From an uncultured Desulfuromusa sp. (lineage in GTDB: Bacteria > Desulfobacterota > Desulfuromonadia > Desulfuromonadales > Geopsychrobacteraceae), in the NCBI RefSeq assembly GCF_963675815.1, contig NZ_OY776574.1, positions 1 through 64,000 on the forward strand: a DNA stretch of 64,000 nt, read 5' to 3'. The position numbers were made by a program, and so were the translations under genes. This document shows positions 53,113-61,482 of this stretch, in pieces (within the stretch, counting starts at the first letter, position 1; every line of letters begins with the position of its first letter). The notes under the pieces were generated by a model. It was not told where the DNA came from, did no database searches, and worked only from the letters and a program-made list of their open reading frames with translations.

Positions 53113-53128
53113 CGGCGTAAACCTTGCA
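53113..53128 (+). promoter_or_regulatory. Possible sigma-54 promoter of the activator gene
   Basis: CGGCGTAAACCTTGCA has GG at 53114-53115 and GC at 53126-53127, 12 apart, with a good -12 (TTGCA) and a weaker -24. The predicted start near 53138 lies 44 bases before the ATG. If active, the activator would regulate itself. Confidence 0.55.
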
Positions 53129-53181
53129 TTATTTATGTTAGTTCCGAATAAAACCATATAAAGCAGTCAGGAGAACATCTT

Positions 53182-55335
53182 ATGGCGTTTCGAAAGCAAA
53201 TTTCAGAAATTTTGGAAACTCAGGTGCTTTTTGCAAATGCTGACAAAGAAAAATTGACCAAAAAGCGATGGCAGGAAATACTTCGCTGTAAAGAAGATTT
53301 CCTGAAGGATCCGTCTGCTGACCCCAGCCAATTTTCTTGTATGGATAAAGACGTTGCCGCATCCTGGATACGCTCGCGCAAATTAGGGGTCAATCCGCAC
53401 AAGGTCGTAACCATCCCCAGCGAAGACCAGCTCGCCAAACTTCGCGGCAAACATCAGCAATTAATAGAGATCACCCATGAGCAGATAGGAGCATTCAAAG
53501 ACCAGATGATTGCCTCTGGTTACCTGTTTTATCTATTTGACAAATCCGGCATGATTCTGTGTCACGAAGGGGTCTGGAGTGAAGATCAGGTTGCGGAGTC
53601 AGGTTCACGTATCGGCATTCTGGCGAACGAAGAAAACGAAGGGACAACCGCTCACGGACTTTGCTTCCATTTAAAGCGTCCTGTTCAACTCATCGGACCG
53701 GAAAACTATTGCATCCCCCTGCAAAACAGAATCGCTTCGGCAGCACCGATTCTGGATGACGATGGTGAAGTTTCGGCGGCTGTTGTCATCCTCAGCCCAC
53801 CACTGATCAATGATCTCGAAGATAACAGGATCAACGACCTCTATATTCACACTCTCGCCCTGATTTCGTCAGTGGCAACCTCGATAGAAGTAAAAAACAA
53901 GCTTCTTAATCACAGGGGCAACTATGAAGCAGCGCGCAACAAAGCGACCAAACTGAACGAAGAGCTGCAAAAAGCCAAAGACAAAATGTCGAGTGCCCAT
54001 GAAAGCCTCACTGCTTCTTTTGCTTTTATCGATGAAGGGATGATAGCTGTCGACTGTAAAGGACAGATCCTCCAGATTAACAACGAAGCGATTAAAATTT
54101 TTAAAGTCCGGCCAGAGGAAATCGGCAACCGAAATCTCAGTGAGTTTCTCAGCACTGATTCCGCCATCATGCGACGCGCAGAGAAGGGAGAAGGGTTCAC
54201 TATTGATGAGTGTGTCAAAGTCGGGAACATCAAAGCTTGCCCCTACCGGATTTCGGTACGACCGATCCTTAACCAATACACAAAAAAACTTGACGTTGTC
54301 ATTCTCAAGTTTGTCAATTGCGAAAAACTGACGAATCAACAGAACAACAGGATGGGAAGAGCCGCATGTTACAAATTTGAGGATATTCTCGGTGAGAGCA
54401 TGGCCATCAAATCAACAATTATTCAAGCACGACGGTTTGCTGAATCCCCAGAGAATATTCTGTTAATCGGAGAAAGTGGAACAGGAAAAGAGCTCTTTGC
54501 CCACTCTATCCACAACACTTGCCGACCCACCGGTCCATTTATGGCAGTCAATTGCGCCGCCCTGCCAAGAGAACTTGTCGGAAGCGAATTGTTCGGCTAT
54601 GAAGGGGGCAGCTTCACTGGCGCCGAACGCTGTGGAAAATCAGGTAAGATAGAACAAGCTGATGGCGGCACTCTCTTTCTTGACGAAATCGGCGACATGC
54701 CGCTGGAGCATCAGGCGATTTTACTACGCACCCTGCAGGATAAAAGGGTTATGCGCATCGGTGGCAGCCGCTATAAAGAAGTCGACTTCCGACTGGTCGC
54801 AGCAACCAATAAAGATTTACTGCAAATGGTTGAGGAAAAAACTTTTCGCGAAGACCTCTATTACCGCATTTCAGTTCTGGGCGTCTTTATCCCACCTTTG
54901 AGGGAGCGAGTTAAGGACATCTCCTTCCTAAGCAAAGTATTTATCCACGACTATTGTCAGCGTCAAAACTGGCATGAACCGCAACTCAGTCCGGAGACAG
55001 AAAACATCATTACCAAGTACAAGTGGCCGGGAAACGTTCGTCAGTTACAGAACGCTATTCATCATGCCATTAATACCGCTAGCGGCGACCTGATTGAGCC
55101 TGCTAACCTCCCCCATTATATTTTGCAGGATTCTGCTCCAGCCACCGATGGCAACGGTTCCCTCTTCAACAGAGCAGCTACACAGACTCTTGACCTGAAA
55201 ACCATTGAAAAAGAAGCTATTGAAACAGCTCTGCAACGAGCAAACAACTGCATTCCGACTGCAGCTGAAATGGTCGGGTTAAGCCGTTCAACCCTCTATC
55301 GCAAACTAAAGGACTACAACATTTTCGTCTCCTGA
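53182..55335 (+). CDS. Sigma-54-dependent transcriptional activator (AcoR-like)
   Basis: The 717-residue regulator has an AcoR-like GAF sensor region (SWIRSRKLGVNPHKV near 50, through LISSVATSIEVKN near 235), a short coiled coil, and a PAS domain (SFAFIDEGMIAVDCKGQILQINNEA, about 278-385). The AAA+ core follows (Walker A GESGTGKE near 430, sigma-54-contact loop GSFTGAE near 475, Walker B GGTLFLDEIGD near 493), then a Fis-type helix-turn-helix at the C terminus (AAEMVGLSRSTLYRKLKDYN). There is no receiver domain, so it senses a ligand or redox state directly. It is flanked by sigma-54 promoters and enhancer-like palindromes of the Mo-cofactor operons and is the natural candidate to bind them. 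The usual GAFTGA loop reads GSFTGA. Confidence 0.93.
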   Translation: MAFRKQISEILETQVLFANADKEKLTKKRWQEILRCKEDFLKDPSADPSQFSCMDKDVAASWIRSRKLGVNPHKVVTIPSEDQLAKLRGKHQQLIEITHEQIGAFKDQMIASGYLFYLFDKSGMILCHEGVWSEDQVAESGSRIGILANEENEGTTAHGLCFHLKRPVQLIGPENYCIPLQNRIASAAPILDDDGEVSAAVVILSPPLINDLEDNRINDLYIHTLALISSVATSIEVKNKLLNHRGNYEAARNKATKLNEELQKAKDKMSSAHESLTASFAFIDEGMIAVDCKGQILQINNEAIKIFKVRPEEIGNRNLSEFLSTDSAIMRRAEKGEGFTIDECVKVGNIKACPYRISVRPILNQYTKKLDVVILKFVNCEKLTNQQNNRMGRAACYKFEDILGESMAIKSTIIQARRFAESPENILLIGESGTGKELFAHSIHNTCRPTGPFMAVNCAALPRELVGSELFGYEGGSFTGAERCGKSGKIEQADGGTLFLDEIGDMPLEHQAILLRTLQDKRVMRIGGSRYKEVDFRLVAATNKDLLQMVEEKTFREDLYYRISVLGVFIPPLRERVKDISFLSKVFIHDYCQRQNWHEPQLSPETENIITKYKWPGNVRQLQNAIHHAINTASGDLIEPANLPHYILQDSAPATDGNGSLFNRAATQTLDLKTIEKEAIETALQRANNCIPTAAEMVGLSRSTLYRKLKDYNIFVS

Positions 55336-55364
55336 ACCGAATTTTATCCGCAATCGTGGATTCA

Positions 55365-55574
55365 CTAATCTGCCTTCTTCGAAGACCAGTTGGAGGCTCT
55401 GCGCGTGTTTATCTGACAGCATTTTAAATACAAGCAGATCCCACCCTCCAACTCGGTCTCAAAATGAAACCCTGATCGCAAAAAAAGATTCACATCAATA
55501 AAAACTTGTGCGATTCCGTTTGCCCACTCTACAAATTTCCCTTTTTCTTCAGCGGTGATTTCCGCCTGTTTCAA
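55365..55574 (-). CDS. Doubtful small ORF
   Basis: A 69-residue frame with a TTG start and no clear ribosome site. It reads VEWANGIAQVFIDVNLFLRSG and EGGICLYLKCCQ, but matches nothing I know. It overlaps the palindromic enhancer-like site at 55456, which argues that the region is regulatory instead. Confidence 0.25.
   Translation of the reverse strand: MKQAEITAEEKGKFVEWANGIAQVFIDVNLFLRSGFHFETELEGGICLYLKCCQINTRRASNWSSKKAD
55456..55470. promoter_or_regulatory. Enhancer-like palindrome upstream of the oxidoreductase operon
   Basis: GTCTCAAAATGAAAC matches 14 of 15 bases of GTCTCAAAATGAGAC. It lies about 195 bases upstream of the predicted sigma-54 start near 55660, a normal distance for enhancer sites of this promoter class. 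Confidence 0.65.
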
Positions 55575-55633
55575 GCCGCTGCCAACGAGTTAACACGTCT
55601 CAGTTCTAAACCTCGCAGCAATTCTCCTGCCTT

Positions 55634-55649
55634 TGGCTTATAAGTTGCA
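55634..55649 (+). promoter_or_regulatory. Sigma-54 promoter of the membrane oxidoreductase operon
   Basis: TGGCTTATAAGTTGCA has GG at 55635-55636 and GC at 55647-55648, 12 apart, with a perfect -12 element. The predicted start is near 55660, leaving a 140-base leader before the ATG at 55802. Confidence 0.72.
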
Positions 55650-55801
55650 AAAAAGCCTGAACAAAGAGTTCCAATAGTCACCATCAGTGTTGATATCTAT
55701 CCCCCCAAACCTTGAAATGATGTGTTTGCTGAGCAATATCACTGTCACGAAGCGATGAGTAAACATAGAAAACATTCGAGCGAGAGTAAGAGAGAGGAGC
55801 T

Positions 55802-58054
55802 ATGATAGGAAAAGTTGATTTAACCCAAGAAGGCGTCGAAGTTAAAAAATCTGCCTGCTATTTCTGCCACCAAAACTGTGGGGTATTGGCCTACGTTAAG
55901 GATGACAAAGTGCTTGCGATCGAAGGCGACCCCGAGTTTCCAACGAACCAGGGCGGTCTTTGCTGTCGTGGCAATATTGCCCTCAAACACCTGGACCACC
56001 CTGATCGTGTTAATTACCCGTTGAAACGGGTCGGAAAACGCGGCGAAGGGAAATGGGAACAGATCCCCTGGGATCAGGCAATCTCAGAAATCTCCGCTAA
56101 GTTGTCGAGAATCCGCGAACAGCATGGTGCTGAGGCAGTTGCAACAGCGGGCGGCACCCAGCGTACCGATGACTGGGCACGGCGCCGCTTCATGAACTTG
56201 TTCGGAAGCCCTAACGGTTTTCACAATGCCCATCTCTGCTGGATTCCGACCTTTATGGTGGAAACCGCTATCTATGGTTGGTGCCCCTTCGATCTCGATA
56301 TTGCCGGCAGTAAGTGTATCGTCCTCTGGGGCCAGAACCCAGGGGCATCAGGCATGCCGGAAGCCCATCACATTGCTGACCTGCAGGAAAAAGGTCTTAA
56401 AGTTATCGTAATCGACCCGCGCTTCACCGAGAGTGCTTCGAAAGCCGATCTCTGGCTGCCACTGCGCCCAGGTTCCGACCTGGCCCTGGCGCTGGCCTGG
56501 ATTCATGTCATCATTTATGAAGGCCTGATGGATCAGGACTTTGTAATGGAATACACCGAAGGGTTCGAAGAACTGGCGGCACATGTCGTTGATTTTTCAC
56601 CGGAATGGGCTGCCGAACGGACCTGGCTGACTCCTGAGCAGATTCGCGAAGGCGCTTACATGTATGCCATGAACAAACCGGGCAACATCCAGTGGGGGAC
56701 TTCGGTCGACCAGATCGGCAAACCGGCCGGTGCCACCATGCATGCCCGCGCCCTGCTGCGTGCGCTGACCGGCAACCTCGACTGCCCGGGTGCCGACCTG
56801 CTGACCGGACCCTCCCAGGACTATCTGACCGACGAAGAGCTGGAAGGAAACCACTTTCTGCCTGAAGAGCAGAAAGCAAAGCAGATCGGATCTGACAAGT
56901 TCCCGATGGTCACCTGGCCTGGCTACAGCAAGATTTGTGAACTGACCCAGAAAACCTGGGGTAAAGTACCGACCGCGGAATGGATGTGCGAAGCGCACCC
57001 CCCATCCGTATTCCGTGCCATCGCAAACAGCGATCCCTACCCAGTCAAAGCGCTATTGATTTCAGCAACCAACCCGCTGGCTTCCTACGGTGAAACCGAT
57101 GTCGTGCTGGAAGCGTTGCGCAAGGTTGACTTCATGGTCGCCTGCGATTACTGGATCACTCCATCTGCAATGTTCGCTGATTACATCATGCCGATTGCCG
57201 GTGCACTCGAACGACCGATCATCACTAACAGCTACGGCTGCGCAGACTTTATGCTGTCATCGCAACGGGCGATTAAGCCAATGTACGAGCGCCGCAACGA
57301 TTTCAACTTCTGGCGCGACCTCGGCGTTGCTCTTGGTCAGGAAGAAAACTGGCCATGGAAGACGGTGGAAGAGGCATACTTCAGTGCCATTGAGCCAATC
57401 GGGCATGCCGTCAGCAGCTTTGACGAATTTGTCGAGAACGTTCGTTTCCACTTTCCGGAGCGGGAATACTTCAAATACAAGCGGCAAGGTTTTGCCACTC
57501 CATCTGGCAAGGTCGAGCTCTATTCCAACACTCTCAAAGATCTCGGGTTGCCTCCACTACCGGAATATGTCGGTCCCTCAGAGAACGAAATCGACAACCC
57601 GGAACTGGCAGAAAAGTTCCCGCTGGTGCTGACAACTGGTGGCGGATTCATGCCGTTCCACCACTCGGAACACTTCCAGATCAAAGATATGCGCTTTCTG
57701 CGTCATGCTCCCTACATGGATATTAACCCGGCAACCGCCAAGGAAATGTCGATCGAAGATGGCGACTGGGTCTGGATTGAAACCGCGCGGGGTCGGATGA
57801 AGCAGCGGGCCAACCTGAGCAACGCCATCCATCAGAAAGTCGTCTTTACCCAACGCTGCTGGTGGTACCCGGAGAAGGATATGCGTGACTTTGAATTTGG
57901 TGGTCAACTCGGAGGGGCACTGGAGTCGAACGGCAACATTTTGACCAGTACCGCTGATGATTATTGTGATCCTTACAGCGGATCTTGGGCTAATCGCGGT
58001 TTACTCTGCCGAGTATACAAAGTAGAGGAAGCAGAATTGAAGGAGGTGATTTGA
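55802..58054 (+). CDS. Molybdopterin oxidoreductase catalytic subunit (DMSO reductase family)
   Basis: The 750-residue subunit has the [4Fe-4S] motif CYFCHQNCGVLAYV with the last cysteine in GGLCCRGN, then NYPLKRVGKRGEGKWEQIPWDQAI. AHLCWIPTFMVETAIYG provides a cysteine at the metal-ligand position. Other landmarks are CIVLWGQNPGASG, VIDPRFTESASKADLWLPLRPGSD, GTSVDQIGKPAGATMHARAL and the C-terminal TPSGKVELYSNTL with CWWYPEKDM. No Tat signal is present, so the active site faces the cytoplasm. A four-cluster ferredoxin subunit and an NrfD-type anchor follow, as in DmsABC/PsrABC-type complexes. Closest in style to acetylene-hydratase-like and related enzymes; substrate unknown. Confidence 0.92.
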   Translation: MIGKVDLTQEGVEVKKSACYFCHQNCGVLAYVKDDKVLAIEGDPEFPTNQGGLCCRGNIALKHLDHPDRVNYPLKRVGKRGEGKWEQIPWDQAISEISAKLSRIREQHGAEAVATAGGTQRTDDWARRRFMNLFGSPNGFHNAHLCWIPTFMVETAIYGWCPFDLDIAGSKCIVLWGQNPGASGMPEAHHIADLQEKGLKVIVIDPRFTESASKADLWLPLRPGSDLALALAWIHVIIYEGLMDQDFVMEYTEGFEELAAHVVDFSPEWAAERTWLTPEQIREGAYMYAMNKPGNIQWGTSVDQIGKPAGATMHARALLRALTGNLDCPGADLLTGPSQDYLTDEELEGNHFLPEEQKAKQIGSDKFPMVTWPGYSKICELTQKTWGKVPTAEWMCEAHPPSVFRAIANSDPYPVKALLISATNPLASYGETDVVLEALRKVDFMVACDYWITPSAMFADYIMPIAGALERPIITNSYGCADFMLSSQRAIKPMYERRNDFNFWRDLGVALGQEENWPWKTVEEAYFSAIEPIGHAVSSFDEFVENVRFHFPEREYFKYKRQGFATPSGKVELYSNTLKDLGLPPLPEYVGPSENEIDNPELAEKFPLVLTTGGGFMPFHHSEHFQIKDMRFLRHAPYMDINPATAKEMSIEDGDWVWIETARGRMKQRANLSNAIHQKVVFTQRCWWYPEKDMRDFEFGGQLGGALESNGNILTSTADDYCDPYSGSWANRGLLCRVYKVEEAELKEVI

Positions 58055-58055
58055 T

Positions 58056-58598
58056 ATGGCTCGTTATGCAATGGTGATGGATACCAGGCGTTGTATCGCC
58101 TGTCATTCCTGTACGGTCGCTTGTAAGGTTCGTAATGAACTGCCGGTCGATATGATTTACAACCCGGTGACCACTGATGGCCCGCATGGGACTTTTCCTA
58201 ATCTTAGTATGCGCTTTCTACCTTTGATTTGCATGCATTGCGACAATTCACCCTGCGTCGATGCCTGTCCAACGGGCGCTTCGATTCAGGCCGAGAACGG
58301 CATTGTTCATGTTGACGACAAAAAGTGCGTCGGTTGTCTGTCCTGTATTATGGCTTGTCCATACGGTGCGCGCTACCACAACCATGAAACCGGTGCTGTG
58401 AACAAATGTGATTTCTGTTTAGATCGAGTGGAGGAAGGGCTGCTGCCGCACTGCGTCGAAACATGTCATCAGAAAGCCCGTATTTTTGGTGATCTGGACG
58501 ATGAAAACAGCGAAGTGTCCAAGCTGATAAATGAGAATCAGGCTGTCCAGTTATTACCTGAACTGAACACCGATCCTTGCGTCTTTTACATCTACTGA
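58056..58598 (+). CDS. Four-cluster ferredoxin subunit (DmsB/PsrB-like)
   Basis: The 180-residue protein has four cysteine groups for four [4Fe-4S] clusters: CIACHSCTVACK, CMHCDNSPCVDACPTGA, CVGCLSCIMACPYGA and CDFCLDRVEEGLLPHCVETCH. It transfers electrons between the catalytic subunit and the membrane anchor. It starts one base after the catalytic subunit's stop, with GGAGG inside that gene's end, so the two are translationally coupled. Confidence 0.95.
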   Translation: MARYAMVMDTRRCIACHSCTVACKVRNELPVDMIYNPVTTDGPHGTFPNLSMRFLPLICMHCDNSPCVDACPTGASIQAENGIVHVDDKKCVGCLSCIMACPYGARYHNHETGAVNKCDFCLDRVEEGLLPHCVETCHQKARIFGDLDDENSEVSKLINENQAVQLLPELNTDPCVFYIY

Positions 58599-58614
58599 TG
58601 GAGGAGCTGAAAAA

Positions 58615-59538
58615 ATGAGCACAAAACATCAAACCTGGGGCTGGATGCTGGCAGTCGATTTCTTTTTTGCCGGAATGGGAGGGGCCATGCTGGTCATCGC
58701 CTCTGTCATCGACCTCTTTATCGCACCCAACCAGTTATCTTTACTGGGAAACATTGTCGGTCCACTGTGTATGTGTGTCGGTTGCGGTTTCCTGATTCTT
58801 GAACTGGGTCGTCCCTTTCAGGCTTGGCGGGTTTTTATGAACCCTAAAGCAATCCTGACTTTCGGCGCATGGATGATGACGATTGCCATTATTTCCGGCT
58901 TTGTCTATGCGTCCTTCGCCATCAACCATAGTCTGATCTTCTGGCGCGAATGGGACTTTCTGCGCCAATTGCTGGCGGTAGTCAACATCATAACCGGTTT
59001 AGTCGTCGCCACTTACCCAGGCGTACTGCTAGGACGACATAAAGGCCGTCCATTCTGGGTCGGTCCCGGGATCATGGGGCTGTTTCTACTCTCATCAGTG
59101 GTCACCGGCTTAGCACTGCATTTCCTCTGCGCAATGATTTTACCGATTGAAAATTCTGTCCTGAGCAGCCTGCCGAAACTCATTGCAGCCTTACTGCTAC
59201 TTCAGGGACTGCTGTGGGCGGGATACCTGTGGATTAAAGCAACCGGAACCACAGCAGCGGAGACGACAAGTGCTCAGCGCTGGATTAACGGTGATCTCGC
59301 AAAAGGATTCAAGATATCATTCATCCTGATCGGAACTCTCGTACCGATGATCATAGTCCTGATTCCTGTGTCAATATTTCAAGGGATTGCAGCATTGCTG
59401 GTTTTGTTTGGCGGCGTAATGATGCGTATGCAGACCGTCACCAGCGGCAAAGACCGGACATTTCTGCCTGGTGAGTTGCAGTATCGATCGCGCTTGCCAC
59501 AAGGGAACGAAAAGTTCCTCAAGAAAGCGTGGATGTAG
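58615..59538 (+). CDS. NrfD/PsrC-family membrane anchor subunit
   Basis: The 307-residue protein has about eight to nine membrane helices, beginning WGWMLAVDFFFAGMGGAMLVIASVIDLF, with LELGRPFQAWRVFMNPKAILTFGAWMMT typical of NrfD/PsrC proteins. These exchange electrons with quinone. A GGAGG site precedes the ATG. It completes the three-subunit complex with the two preceding genes. Confidence 0.92.
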   Translation: MSTKHQTWGWMLAVDFFFAGMGGAMLVIASVIDLFIAPNQLSLLGNIVGPLCMCVGCGFLILELGRPFQAWRVFMNPKAILTFGAWMMTIAIISGFVYASFAINHSLIFWREWDFLRQLLAVVNIITGLVVATYPGVLLGRHKGRPFWVGPGIMGLFLLSSVVTGLALHFLCAMILPIENSVLSSLPKLIAALLLLQGLLWAGYLWIKATGTTAAETTSAQRWINGDLAKGFKISFILIGTLVPMIIVLIPVSIFQGIAALLVLFGGVMMRMQTVTSGKDRTFLPGELQYRSRLPQGNEKFLKKAWM

Positions 59539-59660
59539 CACCGTATAAAATTGGGTACTGTCAGAATCAGCACTTTTTTATCTTGAAAGTCACCGCAGCC
59601 GGTTTCGACAGCGCCCAGCTTAAACACAATACCTTCAAGCACTTAGGATAGGGATTTAAA

Positions 59661-61010
59661 ATGACGCAGGCAGTCGTGGCAAACAAAACTGAGACAAAAA
59701 CAGATATGAAACTTTTAGAACTCACACAAAGCGTTTGCCCGGTCTGCCTGGATGTCATTGATGCCCGTATTGTCGTTAATAACAATGCCGTGTTTATGGA
59801 AAAGGCCTGTCCTCAGCACGGGGCCTACTCGACTTACCTCTGGCCGGATGAAGAACATTATCGTTGGTTGAAGAACTTTAAATTCCCCTATATCCGCCCG
59901 AATGCTTTAAAACCCGTCCGCAATGGCTGCCCAGAGGATTGTGGCCCTTGTCAATCACATCTGAATCGTCCACGTCTTGTCGAACTGGAACTGACTCAGC
60001 GGTGTAATTTACGATGCCCTATCTGCTTCATGGCAGCAGATGACAATCAGGCCAACCTGACGACTGACCTCAAGCTCTCAGTCATTGAGCGACAACTTAT
60101 CAACATCATGAACCAGTGCGGTCCTCAAACCAGCATCCAGTTGACCGGGGGAGAACCGACCATCCGCGAAGACCTGCCTGACATCATCTCACTTTGTCGC
60201 GAAATTGGCTTCAGTGCGATCGAAGTGAATACGAATGGTGTCGTCATCAGTCGTGACATTAACTACCTTGAGCGTCTTGCTGCATCAGGTGCAACAGGTA
60301 TTTATATGCAGTTTGACGGTCTGGACAACGAAGTTTTCAAAACAATCCGCGGCGCCAACCTCTTGGGAACCAAATTGCGGGCAATTGACAACTGTCGTTC
60401 CATGGGCATGCCGGTCGTCTTGGCGATGGCGATCATCAGAGGAGTCAATGACCGACAGATGGGTAAAGTCCTTCAATTCGGTCTGGAAAATCGGGATGTC
60501 ATCGCTGGTGTCGCCTATCAGCCAGCGTTCGGTTCTGGACGATTTGAAATTACTGACAAGAAACCTTTGACCATGGGAGATGCCATTTATGAACTTTCGG
60601 AGCAAAGCAATGGCCTGCTTACTCCCTACGATTTCTGGCCGACAGGCTGTTCTCATCCGCTGTGTGACGCAACAACTTATGTTCTGCCACAGCCGCAAGG
60701 CTTAGTTCCTATGAGCAAAATTATCAGTGTTCAAGATTACCTGCATCATTTCAATCCAGCTAGTCCACAGGGCTCTGTTTTACCTGACATTGCCGACAAA
60801 ATGTATCCAGGCCATGAGCCAGGTCTGTCAATACTGATCATGAATTATATGGATGCGATGAGTATGGACTTAAAACGTCTGCGTCAGTGTAGTATGACCG
60901 TTGCTGGTGAAGAAGGCACCCAGATCCCATTCTGTTCATATCAATTGACAAACATCGACGGACTTAAACGTTCAGAGCTGGCAGGAAAAAGCATTCCTGG
61001 CTCCAGATAG
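59661..61010 (+). CDS. MJ0619-like radical SAM protein
   Basis: The 449-residue protein has an N-terminal cysteine module (SVCPVCLDVIDARIVV, KACPQHGAYS), a third group (NGCPEDCGPCQSH), then the radical SAM motif CNLRCPICF and IQLTGGEPTIREDL. Near the C terminus, QCSMTVAGEEGTQIPFCSYQL follows the family pattern with an iPFCxY motif. Relatives include MJ0619, which methylates a pterin in methanogens, and lipid-tail joining radical SAM enzymes. Next to molybdopterin enzymes, a pterin substrate is an attractive guess but unproven. It lies 122 bases after the membrane anchor gene and 470 bases before the next enzyme. Confidence 0.85.
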   Translation: MTQAVVANKTETKTDMKLLELTQSVCPVCLDVIDARIVVNNNAVFMEKACPQHGAYSTYLWPDEEHYRWLKNFKFPYIRPNALKPVRNGCPEDCGPCQSHLNRPRLVELELTQRCNLRCPICFMAADDNQANLTTDLKLSVIERQLINIMNQCGPQTSIQLTGGEPTIREDLPDIISLCREIGFSAIEVNTNGVVISRDINYLERLAASGATGIYMQFDGLDNEVFKTIRGANLLGTKLRAIDNCRSMGMPVVLAMAIIRGVNDRQMGKVLQFGLENRDVIAGVAYQPAFGSGRFEITDKKPLTMGDAIYELSEQSNGLLTPYDFWPTGCSHPLCDATTYVLPQPQGLVPMSKIISVQDYLHHFNPASPQGSVLPDIADKMYPGHEPGLSILIMNYMDAMSMDLKRLRQCSMTVAGEEGTQIPFCSYQLTNIDGLKRSELAGKSIPGSR

Positions 61011-61482
61011 GCACTCTGCAATCCGTAGTAAATCCCTTCTATCACCTCCCAACAATCAAATAAAAACTCTGCATAATCTATACATTTAAATAGATCAACA
61101 TACTGTTTATATAGAAGTTTTGCCTTAACCTCCTGCCTCTTTCAATCCAAAATTTTTCGTTCCTATTTTGATACCGCGCTGGACAAACAATTTCTCCATT
61201 ATTTTCAGGTACTTACCAAGAAAAAGACGTCCATCAAAACCTAAATTTATCTCAAAAAAAGAATTTCAGAAAATCTCACAGCTTATTTTTTTCTTTTTAT
61301 TTCAAATACTTAGAAACAAAAAACTTTCTTTCAAAATTGGCACACTCGTAGCAATACCCTTCACAACAACAAAACTCAATTTTGCAGTCTGCATGCAGTG
61401 CTGATGCTTCATGCAAGTCATCGAAAAGGAGGTGCAGTAAAAAAATTTTCGCGGACCGTTTGTTTGAATTAACGATTAGAGA
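61011..61482 (+). promoter_or_regulatory. AT-rich regulatory region upstream of the third molybdopterin enzyme
   Basis: No gene is seen in 472 bases. It holds the sigma-54 promoter at 61338 and two weak matches (11 of 15) to the enhancer palindrome at 61160-61174 and 61249-61263. The predicted leader has an inverted pair GCATG/CATGC near 61391-61414 and a ribosome-site-like AAAGGAGGTG at 61426-61435 that has no nearby start codon. Confidence 0.45.
61338..61353 (+). promoter_or_regulatory. Sigma-54 promoter of the third molybdopterin enzyme
   Basis: TGGCACACTCGTAGCA has an ideal -24 (TGGCAC) and GC at 61351-61352, 12 bases after GG at 61339-61340. The predicted start is near 61364, with a leader of about 120-140 bases. 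Confidence 0.72.

Noticed and set aside
61426..61435. Ribosome-site-like AAAGGAGGTG
   Set aside because: No start codon at a workable distance, and a separate start with its own weak site lies downstream.
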